Origin: Stutzerimonas stutzeri
GTDB taxonomy: Bacteria > Pseudomonadota > Gammaproteobacteria > Pseudomonadales > Pseudomonadaceae
DNA length: 64,000 nt
Reading direction: 5' to 3'
Assembly (NCBI RefSeq): GCF_019090095.1
Contig: NZ_JAGQFP010000001.1
Location: forward strand, 806,001-870,000
Notes under the pieces: generated by a model
Told to the model about the DNA's origin: nothing
What the model saw: only the letters and a program-made list of their open reading frames with translations
Database searches by the model: none
Translations under genes and position numbers: made by a program
In this document: piece by piece, positions 36,609-49,701 of the stretch
Layout: the number at the start of each line of letters is the position of its first letter
How positions within the stretch are numbered: the stretch's first letter is position 1

Positions 36609-37193
36609 TCAATAGTAGGCATTGTCCCGGTTGGTGTGATCGGTCACGTCACGCACGCCTTTGAGCTCCGGGATCCGCTCCAGCAAGGTCTTCTCGATGC
36701 CTTCCTTGAGCGTCACGTCGGCCTGCCCGCAACCTTGGCAGCCACCGCCGAATTGCAGCACCGCGATGCCTTCATCGACCACGTCGATCAAGGTTACCTG
36801 GCCACCGTGGCTGGCAAGCCCAGGGTTGATTTCGGTTTGCAGGTAGTAGTTGATGCGCTCGTTCAGCGGGCTGTCCTCGTTGACCATCGGCACCTTGGCG
36901 TTGGGCGCTTTGATGGTCAGCTGGCCACCCATGCGGTCGGTTGCATAGTCGACCAACGCATCTTCAAGGAAGGGCTCGCTGACCGAATCGATCCAGGCGG
37001 TGAAGCGTTTGAGTGCAACGGGTACGTCGTCGGGCTTTTCCTCGCCAGGCTTGCAGTAGGCAATACAGGTCTCGGCGTAGGGGGTTCCGGGCTGAGTGAT
37101 GAAGACCCGAATGCCGATGCCCGTCGTATTCTGCTTGTCGAGCAGATCGGCCAGGTAATCATGTGCAGCTTCAGTAATGGTAATGGCGCTCAT
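36609..37193 (-). CDS. nfuA: Fe-S biogenesis protein NfuA
   Basis: A 194-residue scaffold/carrier protein. The N-terminal degenerate A-type carrier domain (about 1-95) is followed by the Nfu domain with the cluster-binding CxxC in [11 protein letters not shown] near residue 150. It delivers [4Fe-4S] clusters to apo-proteins, for which AcnB in this window is a plausible client. Confidence 0.94.
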   Translation of the reverse strand: MSAITITEAAHDYLADLLDKQNTTGIGIRVFITQPGTPYAETCIAYCKPGEEKPDDVPVALKRFTAWIDSVSEPFLEDALVDYATDRMGGQLTIKAPNAKVPMVNEDSPLNERINYYLQTEINPGLASHGGQVTLIDVVDEGIAVLQFGGGCQGCGQADVTLKEGIEKTLLERIPELKGVRDVTDHTNRDNAYY

Positions 37194-37277
37194 GGGAACT
37201 CCTCTCAGATATGCTCAAAGTGTACGCCAAGGAATCTCATGGATAAAGTCCTAGCGTTTTAGTAGGAATTGCGGACT

Positions 37278-39548
37278 TCAGAGGTTCTGGTAGCGATTCA
37301 TGTCCAGCACCCCTGCCTCGACGGGATCGGTTTCCTGGAGATACCGAGCCAGATCGTTGAAGTACTGCCAGAACGCGGGATGGCTGCGCCGAATCCCCCA
37401 ACGATCGACGATGCGCTCGAACGCTTGTGAGTCCTTGGCCTGCTCCAGCGCCGCGACAAACGCCGGGACCTGCGACGCCTGAAGATTGAACAGGAAGTTG
37501 GGGTAGCTGCTCAGAATCCCCGGGTAGACCGTCAGGGTATCGAGCCGAGGCTGGTAGCGATGTTCCTCGCCAAACATGAACGCCACGTTGCTGTGTGCAC
37601 GGTTTCGCAGAAGGCTGTACAGCTCCCGTCGCCCGTAATCGAACTCGACGCGCAGCAGCGTCGCCTCGGGCAACTGATCGATAACGGGCAGGCCTGCGGC
37701 GATGCGATTGGGTAGTCGGCTCAGCGCTTGCTCGGCAGCCTGTAACGGCGCCGGCACCTCGCTGCGGTAGCAGTGGCCGGAGACACACCGGTTGATCGGG
37801 TCGGCGGCAGCATCGATCGCCGCGTGGCGCTGCAGGAGCGCTGCCACGAAGCGCTCCTTGGGCTTGGACGCACCCAGGTCCAGCGCAGATGGCGTCTGGT
37901 TGTCTATATCCGTGTAGGCCAGCCAAAGCTTGAGCTTGCCGCTGTTCTCATACCAATCATCGAGTATCGCTTGCCGCGTGCCGGCTGGTAGCAAACGAAG
38001 GAAGTTGAGCTCCGCGCCATTGCGAATCAAGTCGAAGTACAGGCGGGTCTGGCCTTGATGCGAGACGTTGCCGAATACGTCGAAATTCACCACCAATTGG
38101 TAATAGGTTCGCTCGAGCAATGGGTAATCCATCCACCAGAGCGTTTGCGGCACTTCGCCGATAAGCCCTTTGCGGACCGACGCACTGTCGTGCTGACGAA
38201 AGACCGTCAGCAGTGCATTGTCGTTGCCACTCCAGATGTCCTGCCACTGCGCCGGGCTCTGCGCGTAGGCGTCGACGCGCAGTTTCTCGTATTGGTTGCG
38301 TTTGCTCTGGTAACGGTGCCAAAACCCGAGCAACTCACCGATATCGTCGGCCTGCCCGGGCATCGCCAGCAACGGCGTCGCACGCTGGCGATAACGGGCG
38401 TCGGTCACGTAGCGGTCGTGCCCCGGATCCTGGAACAGCACCCAGAAGTTGTCGCGAATGACGTCCGTGGCAATCTGTCCGCGGCACACCGGCCCGCGAA
38501 TGAAGGTGCGCACGAAGTATTCCGCATTGTCCAGCATGAAGCGGTAGCGAGCCTCGGCCGGGATCGCCTGGAATGTCTCGAACGGATTGGCGCGATGCTG
38601 AACGCCATATCCAGGCAGTTTGTCGAGCGTCCAGTCTCCGTCGAGCAACAGCTGGCGAACCCGCGCCAGCTTTGCGGGACTCAACGCATAGGTGATGTGC
38701 GTCTTGTGCACGATGACGCCCTTGATAGGCGTCAGGCGGTAGAAGAACACGGTCCCTGGGTCCTGATTCGGAGAACGGGTGGCGATGACATCGACCGGTT
38801 GACCACTGGGGGTACGCGACCGTACCAGTTGGAAGAAATGGCCCGTCTTGCCGGCGTCGAAGTAGAGATGCGCGATGAACAAGTGCTCATACAGCCAACG
38901 GCTGACCAACGCCTGGCGGTTCCCCTGCGCATTGAGCATGCCCTCCCACCGCACGATCTGCTCGGCCTCGCTGGGCGATGGCACGTAGGGGCGCTCTTCC
39001 ACTGGCGCGCCCTGCGCCAGCCAGCGTTGCAGCGTGTTGTATTCGGTATCGGTCAAGCCGCTGACGGCAAAGGGCATGCCGGGGTGATTGCTGGCATAAG
39101 CGGAAAACTCATCGGGCAGCGGGCAGCTGTTATCCCGGCCGATGCCGATGTCCAGCTCTGCCGGCAGCTTGGCATTGGGCGGTAACGGTTGGCTACGCCC
39201 CAGCTCCAGCATGCGTGCCATCAGCGCTGCCTGGCCCGCTCGCGGTTCGACTACCGAATAGAATCCGCGACGACGCCAATCGGCCTCGGCATGCGCATCG
39301 AAATAGAGCCGAGTGGGCTCCTGCGCCCTGGTTCGGGTGCCGTCGTAGACCGGCAGCGTGCTGGCACCCCGCTCCGCCCCCTCACCACTACCCAGATTGA
39401 GCTGGCACGGTGAGTCGTAGCAGGCATGGCAGGCGACGCATTTGGCTGTGAAGATCGGCTGGATATCGTCCTGGTAGCTGAGCGATTGCGCCCAACCGGG
39501 ACCAACCAGCGCGAACAACAGCGCTGCAAGCAATGCACGACAGGCCAT
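37278..39548 (-). CDS. cti: Fatty acid cis/trans isomerase
   Basis: A 756-residue periplasmic enzyme that converts cis to trans unsaturated fatty acids in membrane phospholipids under solvent or heat stress. It has an N-terminal signal peptide (cleavage near GWAQS). A c-type heme motif CVACH lies near residue 37, followed by the second Cys pair (CYDSPC). Full length for Cti. Gene order nfuA-cti-metH is that of Pseudomonas. Confidence 0.93.
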   Translation of the reverse strand: MACRALLAALLFALVGPGWAQSLSYQDDIQPIFTAKCVACHACYDSPCQLNLGSGEGAERGASTLPVYDGTRTRAQEPTRLYFDAHAEADWRRRGFYSVVEPRAGQAALMARMLELGRSQPLPPNAKLPAELDIGIGRDNSCPLPDEFSAYASNHPGMPFAVSGLTDTEYNTLQRWLAQGAPVEERPYVPSPSEAEQIVRWEGMLNAQGNRQALVSRWLYEHLFIAHLYFDAGKTGHFFQLVRSRTPSGQPVDVIATRSPNQDPGTVFFYRLTPIKGVIVHKTHITYALSPAKLARVRQLLLDGDWTLDKLPGYGVQHRANPFETFQAIPAEARYRFMLDNAEYFVRTFIRGPVCRGQIATDVIRDNFWVLFQDPGHDRYVTDARYRQRATPLLAMPGQADDIGELLGFWHRYQSKRNQYEKLRVDAYAQSPAQWQDIWSGNDNALLTVFRQHDSASVRKGLIGEVPQTLWWMDYPLLERTYYQLVVNFDVFGNVSHQGQTRLYFDLIRNGAELNFLRLLPAGTRQAILDDWYENSGKLKLWLAYTDIDNQTPSALDLGASKPKERFVAALLQRHAAIDAAADPINRCVSGHCYRSEVPAPLQAAEQALSRLPNRIAAGLPVIDQLPEATLLRVEFDYGRRELYSLLRNRAHSNVAFMFGEEHRYQPRLDTLTVYPGILSSYPNFLFNLQASQVPAFVAALEQAKDSQAFERIVDRWGIRRSHPAFWQYFNDLARYLQETDPVEAGVLDMNRYQNL

Positions 39549-39695
39549 GGTCCCGCTTCCTGGAAAATGAGCCCGGCATAGTAGCCAAGCTGCCGACGTA
39601 GAGCGAACCCGATCATTTGATACCCGCCGAGTATCGGTCGCCCAACATGAACAGATCTCATGAAAAGCCGGCGGCGATCAAAATGCGTGCAGCTT

Positions 39696-39704
39696 TGGTA
39701 TGAT
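39696..39704 (+). promoter_or_regulatory. Extended -10 promoter element of metH
   Basis: TGGTATGAT, a TGn-extended -10 (TATGAT at 39699-39704), places the transcription start near 39711, 28 bases before the metH ATG. An upstream in-frame ATG at 39700 falls inside this element and so is unlikely to be the start. No cobalamin riboswitch is seen here. Confidence 0.5.
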
Positions 39705-39738
39705 TGTCGGTCCTCGCAACCAGCTCCAGGTAGTCCCC

Positions 39739-43431
<3,693 letters not shown>

Positions 43432-43453
43432 CGCCAACGGAGGACAACGCACC

Positions 43454-43780
43454 ATGTCGACCGACGCGCCCTATCTGCTCGACCAGCTCGAAACTGCGGA
43501 CATGCTGAGCATTGACGGCCTTCATGCCTGGCAGTTCTCGCTCAACGAAGCGCTGCTCGACGAGGCGGACACCGCCGCCGAGACTCAACAGCCGTTCGCC
43601 AGTGACGAGGTCGTGCTGTCCATCGAATGCATCGACGGCCGCGAGCGTCGCCGCTGGGCATTCAGCTACAACCAGGTGATGGAGGCCGACTACCTCCCTG
43701 CCGAGGACGCCTGGCTGTTGGACGATGGCAAGCACCGGTTGCAGTGCCTGGGCGCGCTGGCGGTGGCCGAACCGGACTGA
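43454..43780 (+). CDS. Small acidic protein downstream of metH (DUF5629-like)
   Basis: A 108-residue acidic soluble protein following metH by 22 bases. It is of the size and kind of the small protein found next to metH in Pseudomonas, which I recall as DUF5629. It has no membrane or signal segment. An RBS CGGAGGAC lies upstream of the ATG. Function is unknown; a link to metH is positional only. Confidence 0.7.
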   Translation: MSTDAPYLLDQLETADMLSIDGLHAWQFSLNEALLDEADTAAETQQPFASDEVVLSIECIDGRERRRWAFSYNQVMEADYLPAEDAWLLDDGKHRLQCLGALAVAEPD

Positions 43781-43879
43781 CCGCTCTCGACGATCGTAGA
43801 AGGGCCCGCCCCGGCCTGCTCGGCTGTGGTTGCCGTCGCGACGCCCGACAGCCTGTGAAAACCGGAATATGACTGTTAC

Positions 43880-44791
43880 TCAGCGGTCATGCGCGCCCTG
43901 GCGTAGCAACAGTGCGATGGCCAGCAGCACCAGGAGACTACCCGGCAGCCAATGCCAGCCGATCCGTTGTGGCTGGCCGATGAACAGCAGCAGCATCGAT
44001 ACGAATGGGACCAGATAACTGTAGGCGGTCACCGCCCCTGGGGTCAGGACCGCCGTGGCTCGTTGCTGCAGGAAGAAGGTCATGCCGCTGGAAAACACAC
44101 CCAAGTAGACCACCAGTGCGACATCTTGCAGGTTCATCCGCGCCAGAGCCGTCGGCTGTTCCCAGGCGAGCCCGAGCGCGCCGATCAGCATGGCGCCCAT
44201 CAGCAGGCTCCAAAAGGTGCGCAAGCCGGCTTGTGGTGCCAATACGCCACGCTGCAGCCCCCATTTGCTCAGCACCGGATACATCGCCGAGGCGATACAG
44301 CCGAAAAAGAATGCCAGCTCACCAAAGCCGAACTTCAGTTGCGCGAGGTTTCCATTGCTTTCAGCCACCGCCAGCCCCAGCGCACCCAACGCACCCAACG
44401 CCAGAATCGCCAGCAGTCGCCCAGCCGGCTGTTCGACGCCCAGGCCGCGCCCGATGCAATAAGCCAGCAGCGGGACACTGACGAACAGCGTGGCCATCGA
44501 CAGGGCACTGACACGGTGCGCGGCCCAGAACATGGTGCCGAAGAAACCCGCCAGGCTCAGGCCCATCAGCGCATACAGGAGCAGTCCCGGCAGGCCTGGC
44601 CAACGCTCGTCCTGGCGTAACAGCAACGGCAACAAGGCCAGCGCGGCGATACTGAAGCGCATGGCGGTCAGTAACAGCGGTGGCAAGCCTTCGCTCAGAA
44701 GTCCCACCGCGGGGAACGACAGGCCCACGAACAGCGCCCAGAGCAGCATGCCCAGGTGCGCACGTGCGGTGCCACGCGTGGTCTCAGTCAT
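43880..44791 (-). CDS. EamA/DMT-family transporter (RhaT-type)
   Basis: A 303-residue membrane protein with ten predicted transmembrane segments in two EamA repeats. Such proteins export amino acids or metabolites. The ATG at 44791 is set by GAGGAG 7 bases upstream and lies inside the end of the MarR gene (8-base overlap). Probably controlled by that MarR. Confidence 0.85.
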   Translation of the reverse strand: MTETTRGTARAHLGMLLWALFVGLSFPAVGLLSEGLPPLLLTAMRFSIAALALLPLLLRQDERWPGLPGLLLYALMGLSLAGFFGTMFWAAHRVSALSMATLFVSVPLLAYCIGRGLGVEQPAGRLLAILALGALGALGLAVAESNGNLAQLKFGFGELAFFFGCIASAMYPVLSKWGLQRGVLAPQAGLRTFWSLLMGAMLIGALGLAWEQPTALARMNLQDVALVVYLGVFSSGMTFFLQQRATAVLTPGAVTAYSYLVPFVSMLLLFIGQPQRIGWHWLPGSLLVLLAIALLLRQGAHDR

Positions 44792-45299
44792 TGCCTTGCT
44801 CCTCGAGGCTGTGCAGCAGTGTCCGCAAGCCATTCGCCAAGGCCTGTCTTTGCGCCTCATCGAGCGGCGCCTGCAGGCTGTGCAGAGTTGCCAGGTACTC
44901 ATCGAGGCAGCCGAGCAATACCCTTTGCCCTTCATCGGTAAGGCATATCAACAGGCTGCGTCGATCGTCCGGATTGGGAACGCGCTGAATCAGACCGGCC
45001 GTCTCGAGGCGATCGAGCCGATTGGTCATGGCGCCCGAGCTGAGCACGGCGGCGTGGCGCAACGCATTCGGGGTAAGCCCTTGCGGTTGGCCGCTGCGAT
45101 AGAGCGTTGCGAGCAGATCGAACTCACCGTCATGCAGACCGTGCTTGCGAAAAACATCGGCGACGCGGCGATTAAGGTATTTGGACAGCCGATACACGCG
45201 CGTAAAGATCGCCATTGGCGATGCGTCGCCCTCAGGCCGAACGCGTTGCCATTGAGCGATCACGCCGTCGACGTGATCGCCGCCCTTGGGCTTTTGCAT
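44784..45299 (-). CDS. MarR family transcriptional regulator
   Basis: A 171-residue winged-helix protein. The HTH core is NALRHAAVLSSGAMTNRLDRLE with the wing GLIQRVPNPDDRRS, conserved in the MarR family. The ATG at 45299 with TGGAG upstream is preferred over an in-frame GTG at 45311. It overlaps the EamA gene by 8 bases, so it probably represses the two-gene operon. A partial palindrome around ACGT (CTTTACGTGAAG) just upstream could be its operator. Confidence 0.86.
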   Translation of the reverse strand: MQKPKGGDHVDGVIAQWQRVRPEGDASPMAIFTRVYRLSKYLNRRVADVFRKHGLHDGEFDLLATLYRSGQPQGLTPNALRHAAVLSSGAMTNRLDRLETAGLIQRVPNPDDRRSLLICLTDEGQRVLLGCLDEYLATLHSLQAPLDEAQRQALANGLRTLLHSLEEQGND

Positions 45300-45452
45300 A
45301 AATAGCTCCACAAAAAGAATCTTTACGTGAAGCTAATTGAACGAAGAGACGATGGCAAGCGATTACCTTGCGGGCGGCAAGGTGGGCGACGAGTGACGTT
45401 TGACGGAGCAAGCGGCCGGATGGCAGCCGAGGCTGCGCATCGGAGGGAATCG

Positions 45453-45755
45453 TTATCTCAGCTCGGACGGCGAATTACGGACGATCTTGATCGAGTGGGT
45501 GAGCGTCGGCTTGCGCGTCACACTGATGGCCTTGCGCGTCACCGTGTCGATGGTGATGTTCCAGAAGCCGGTGTTGGGCACCTTGATCTTCGCTGGGAAC
45601 TTGTCGAAGGCGCCGCCGTGATATGTATGCCGGCCACCATTCTTGAAACTGCGGAAATTCTTGTCGTTCATGAGACGAATATTGCAAGGCTGCGAACACT
45701 CGATGATCACGAAATCGTCTTCGTTGAGGTGCTCGCGCTGGTGAATGAACTTCAT
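45453..45755 (-). CDS. DUF1883 domain protein
   Basis: A 100-residue protein matching the DUF1883 family: conserved NIRLMNDKNF, then YHGGAF, then VPNTGFWNITID. Function unknown; these proteins are small beta-rich domains. The start at 45755 is set by GGAGC five bases upstream. It is divergent from the MFS gene. Confidence 0.85.
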   Translation of the reverse strand: MKFIHQREHLNEDDFVIIECSQPCNIRLMNDKNFRSFKNGGRHTYHGGAFDKFPAKIKVPNTGFWNITIDTVTRKAISVTRKPTLTHSIKIVRNSPSELR

Positions 45756-45912
45756 GTACCGCTCCGGAACCACTGTCTGGCAAAGGCGAAGGTTACCATG
45801 CTCCAACGCTTGGCCGGGTGCGCCGAGCCCAACGATATTTGACACAATGCTGCTCACCCAGGTGCTCTCGCTCCGAGCCCTCTCATATCCCATAGTTCAA
45901 GGATTTCTGCGC

Positions 45913-47061
45913 ATGTCCGCGGCGTCTCCCATCGTTAATGCCGCATCGCCCGTTGCCCGGCGCGCCACCCGCGTCGGATTCTTCATGGCCGGGTTCGGTT
46001 TGTCGGTATGGGCGCCATTGGTGCCCTACGTACGTGAGCGTATCGAGATGAGCGATGCCCTGTTCGGCACGCTGTTGCTGTGCATCGGCATCGGCTCGCT
46101 GACCTGGATGCCGCTGTCAGGACTTCTGGTGACCCGCCGCGGTATTCGCCCCGTTATCCTGACCAGCGTGGCGCTGCTGCTGCTTGCACTCATCGGCATG
46201 GCGTTCACTGAATCGATCTGGATACTGGCGGCCGCCCTGTTCTGCTTCGGTGGCAGCCTCGGCGTTATTGACGTGGTGCTCAACATCCAGGGCGTATTGA
46301 TCGAGCGCGACACCGGCAAGCGACACATGTCGAATTTCCACGGGATGTTCAGCCTGGGCTCGATCTGTGGTTCTCTGACGCTCACCGGCGCGCTGACGCT
46401 GGGTCTCGCCCCGGCAACCGGCACCTTGTTGATGATCGCGCTCATCGCGCTGGCGAACCTCGCCGTTGCACCTGGCTTTCTGCGAGACAGGGCACCCGCG
46501 GGCGGCGTCGCCTTCATTCGCCCGACTGGACCCGTGCTGCTGGTCGGCGCCCTGTGTTTCGTCGTGTATCTGGCCGAAGGCGCGGTACTGGACTGGAGCG
46601 CACTTTATCTGACTGAACACAAGGCGCTGGAAACCGCCAAGGGCGGGCTCGGTTATGCAAGCTTCGCCCTGATGGTTACCCTCGGCCGTTTCGCCGGCTC
46701 GCCGGTTGTGAACAGCCTGGGCACCGCCAGGGTGATCGGCTTTGGTGGTCTGTTGGCCGGCGCCGGAATCGTCTTGAGCATTGCCACCGAACACTGGGCG
46801 CTCGCCCTGCTCGGCTATGGCTTGTGTGGCCTGGGCTGCGCCAATGTCTCGCCAGTGCTGATCTCGTCGCTGAGCCGCCAGCAGAGCATGCCGGTGCACC
46901 AAGCGATCACCGCGGCGACCACCATCGGCTTTGCTGGTGTGCTTGCCGGCCCAGCTGTGATCGGCGTGATCGCTCACTATGGTTCGCTAACGCTCGCTTT
47001 CGGCCTGCTCGCGATGCTGCTGTTCGCGCTCGCCCTGGGCGGTCGCCGCTTCACGGAATGA
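45913..47061 (+). CDS. MFS transporter (YbjJ/fucose-permease-like)
   Basis: A 382-residue inner-membrane protein with about 12 transmembrane segments. The N-terminal half has GLSVWAPLVPYVRERIEM and GALTLGLAP. The fold resembles the YbjJ branch of the MFS. The ATG at 45913 has AAGGA upstream with a 9-base gap. Substrate unknown. Confidence 0.78.
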   Translation: MSAASPIVNAASPVARRATRVGFFMAGFGLSVWAPLVPYVRERIEMSDALFGTLLLCIGIGSLTWMPLSGLLVTRRGIRPVILTSVALLLLALIGMAFTESIWILAAALFCFGGSLGVIDVVLNIQGVLIERDTGKRHMSNFHGMFSLGSICGSLTLTGALTLGLAPATGTLLMIALIALANLAVAPGFLRDRAPAGGVAFIRPTGPVLLVGALCFVVYLAEGAVLDWSALYLTEHKALETAKGGLGYASFALMVTLGRFAGSPVVNSLGTARVIGFGGLLAGAGIVLSIATEHWALALLGYGLCGLGCANVSPVLISSLSRQQSMPVHQAITAATTIGFAGVLAGPAVIGVIAHYGSLTLAFGLLAMLLFALALGGRRFTE

Positions 47062-47137
47062 ATGCCGTCGGGCTGAGCCTGGCAATCTACGCCTCACTAC
47101 AGACCGGCCCGTGCCCTTTGGCTAGAATGCGCGCCCT

Positions 47138-48196
47138 ATGCGTATTCAAGACATTCATCGACAGCTCACCGAGATCGGCGCCAAGCCCATTCATGTCGGC
47201 CGGGTAACCCGTGCCTGGCTCAAGGGCCAGGCCCTGGATGCCGGCACTCGCCACCAGAAGACCGAGGACTTCCTGCCCTTGTCGGTGCGCAACGGCCTGC
47301 CGGCGGTCAGCGCTGCCCTGGATGGACTGGTCCGGCTCCGCTCTGAACATCCGGGGGCAGATGGCTCTGCCCGCCTGCTGGTGGAGCTGGCCGACGGGCA
47401 GATGGTCGAGAGCGTGCTCTTGCCTCGCGATGGGCTTTGCGTGTCAAGCCAGGTGGGTTGTGCGGTGGGCTGCGTCTTCTGCATGACCGGCAAGAGCGGC
47501 TTGCTGCGCCAGCTCGGCAGTGCCGAAATCGTGGCCCAGGTTGCACTGGCGCGGCGTTTTCGCCCGGTGAAGAAAGTCGTCTTCATGGGCATGGGCGAGC
47601 CAGCGCACAATCTCGACAACGTTCTCGAAGCGATCGACCTGCTCGGCACCGATGGCGGCATCGGCCACAAGAACCTGGTGTTCTCGACCGTCGGCGACGC
47701 ACGCGTATTCGAGCGCCTGCCACAGCAGCGGGTGCGGCCGGCCCTGGCATTGTCGCTGCACAGCACCGATGCGGCGCTGCGTCGCGCGCTGCTCCCACGG
47801 GCGCCCGTGTTCGACCCCGCCGAACTGGTTGAACTCGGCGAGCGCTACGCCCGGCTGGTGGACTATCCGATCCAGTACCAATGGACGTTGCTCCAGGGCA
47901 TCAACGACAGCCAGGACGAGATGGACGGCATCATCCGACTGTTGCGCGGCAAGTTCGCAATCATGAACGTGATCCCGTACAACAGCCTGGACGACGATGA
48001 ATTCCAACGCCCCGCGGCCGAGCGGATTCGCCAGATCATGCGCTATCTGCACGAAAACGGCGTGCTGACCAAAGTGCGCAATTCGGCCGGACAGGACATC
48101 GATGGCGGTTGCGGACAACTGCGTGCGCGCGCCGAACGCCACGTGCGAGACCGCCGCCAGCCACCGGAAACATCCGGCCCAGAGCCGTTGCGCTGA
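47138..48196 (+). CDS. RlmN/Cfr-family radical SAM RNA methyltransferase, N-terminally short
   Basis: A 352-residue radical SAM enzyme with the RlmN/Cfr signature: CxxxCxxC as CAVGCVFC, GMGEP, and the conserved methylated Cys equivalent near the C-terminus (GGCGQL). It adds a methyl group to adenosine in rRNA or tRNA. The N-terminal accessory domain of RlmN is largely absent, and the CysCys spacing is close to the family norm. It is therefore a paralog rather than the housekeeping RlmN. Target unknown. Confidence 0.85.
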   Translation: MRIQDIHRQLTEIGAKPIHVGRVTRAWLKGQALDAGTRHQKTEDFLPLSVRNGLPAVSAALDGLVRLRSEHPGADGSARLLVELADGQMVESVLLPRDGLCVSSQVGCAVGCVFCMTGKSGLLRQLGSAEIVAQVALARRFRPVKKVVFMGMGEPAHNLDNVLEAIDLLGTDGGIGHKNLVFSTVGDARVFERLPQQRVRPALALSLHSTDAALRRALLPRAPVFDPAELVELGERYARLVDYPIQYQWTLLQGINDSQDEMDGIIRLLRGKFAIMNVIPYNSLDDDEFQRPAAERIRQIMRYLHENGVLTKVRNSAGQDIDGGCGQLRARAERHVRDRRQPPETSGPEPLR

Positions 48197-48310
48197 ACAA
48201 CTGGCGCATGCCGTTGTCCTAGCGCGACTGAGCCGAACCTGGCCTCCAACGGGGCCGCTACAGACGCGGCGATTGCGCAACCCTGCCCCGCTGTGGGCAC
48301 CGAGAACAGC

Positions 48311-49654
48311 ATGCATACACTGGAACAACTCAAGCGCGGTGAGCTGAATGGCATCACCCGTCTCGACCTGGCCGAAGGACTCGAGACCTTCCCACGGGAA
48401 ATTTTCGACCTGGCCGACAGCCTGGAAGTGCTCAACCTGTCTGGCAACAGGCTGAGCAGCCTGCCGGACGACCTGCCACGCCTGCACAGGCTGCGCATCC
48501 TGTTCTGCTCCGATAATGCGTTCACTACGGTGCCCGCGGTGATTGGCCGCTGCGCCCGGTTGGAGATGGTCGGTTTCAAAGCAAACCGCATCCGCACCTT
48601 GCCGGGCGACGCACTTCCCCCACTGCTGCGCTGGCTCATCCTTACCGACAACCAGCTCGACGCGTTGCCTGTCGAGATTGGCCGCTGCCACCGTCTGCAG
48701 AAGCTGATGTTGGCGGGCAACCGGCTGCGCGAACTGCCTGAGTCGCTTGCCGACTGCCAGCGCCTGGAATTGCTGCGAATCGCCGCCAACCAGCTTGGCG
48801 CCCTTCCCGCCTGGTTGCTGCGCATGCCCCGACTGAGCTGGCTCGCATTTGCCGGCAACCCCTTCAGCGACAGGATGGAAAGCGAGATTCTGGCCCAGCA
48901 TCCTCTACCGCCGATCGACCGCACGCAGGTGTCGTTCGAAAACGTGCTGGGCCAAGGGGCCTCCGGGATCATCCATCGTGCCGATTGGCAGCGCCCGGGA
49001 CGCGCCGGGCAGGCCATGGCAGCCAAGCTGTTCAAGGGCAACCTCACCAGCGATGGACTGCCCCATAGCGAGATGGCTGCCAGCATCGCAGCCGGCCCAC
49101 ACACCAATCTGATCCCCGTAGCCGGACCACTGGCCGAGCAGGCCGGAGCCCTTCCTGGGCTGCTGATGGCACTGATAGATCCGTCCTTTCGAACACTCGC
49201 CGGGCCGCCATCGCTGTCCAGCTGTACGCGTGACTGCTATCCGGCAGATTGCCGACTCAGCGCCGCACAGGTACTTCGCATCGCCACCAACGTCGCTGCG
49301 GTGGTGGCCCACCTGCACGCACGAGGCATCCTGCACGGCGACCTTTACGCACATAACCTACTGGTCGATCCGTGCGGCCAGACCTTGCTCAGCGATTTCG
49401 GCGCCGCGTCGTTCTTTGATTCACACAGCGCGCAAGCACCTGCCTTGCAGCGGCTCGAGGCACGCGCGTACGGATGCCTGCTGGAAGAGCTGCTGGCGCA
49501 CTGTGCCACGGTGGATGACGACCCAGCGCTGCGGCGCCTCGCCGAGCTCAAGCGCCAGTGCCTTTGCGAAGCGGCGGATGAACGGCCGGACTTTACTCAG
49601 ATCACCCGCGCGCTCGAGACAATTTGCGCCGAGCGGACGGATACGGCCGATTAG
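48311..49654 (+). CDS. Leucine-rich-repeat protein kinase
   Basis: A 447-residue protein. Residues 1-185 contain about six 23-residue leucine-rich repeats (LEVLNLSGNRLSSLP, LRWLILTDNQLDALP, LQKLMLAGNRLRELP). A Ser/Thr-kinase-like domain follows (about 200-440) with glycine-loop GQGASGIIHR, Lys in MAAKLF, catalytic loop HGDLYAHN and DFG (SDFGAAS). The HRD motif is HGD, but the catalytic Asp and Asn remain, so activity is plausible. No membrane segment. Such proteins resemble ROCO-like regulators. Confidence 0.85.
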   Translation: MHTLEQLKRGELNGITRLDLAEGLETFPREIFDLADSLEVLNLSGNRLSSLPDDLPRLHRLRILFCSDNAFTTVPAVIGRCARLEMVGFKANRIRTLPGDALPPLLRWLILTDNQLDALPVEIGRCHRLQKLMLAGNRLRELPESLADCQRLELLRIAANQLGALPAWLLRMPRLSWLAFAGNPFSDRMESEILAQHPLPPIDRTQVSFENVLGQGASGIIHRADWQRPGRAGQAMAAKLFKGNLTSDGLPHSEMAASIAAGPHTNLIPVAGPLAEQAGALPGLLMALIDPSFRTLAGPPSLSSCTRDCYPADCRLSAAQVLRIATNVAAVVAHLHARGILHGDLYAHNLLVDPCGQTLLSDFGAASFFDSHSAQAPALQRLEARAYGCLLEELLAHCATVDDDPALRRLAELKRQCLCEAADERPDFTQITRALETICAERTDTAD

Positions 49655-49701
49655 TTGCATGCAAGGCGTCGACTCCTTCAGCTCTGACGGCTTCCTGACG
49701 C

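Noticed and set aside
39549-39738. Cobalamin riboswitch upstream of metH
   Set aside because: I looked for the B12 box and conserved core in this gap and saw neither. The promoter looks ordinary.
47444-48901. 485-codon frame antisense to the RlmN-like and LRR-kinase genes
   Set aside because: It spans two well-supported genes on the other strand and an intergenic gap.
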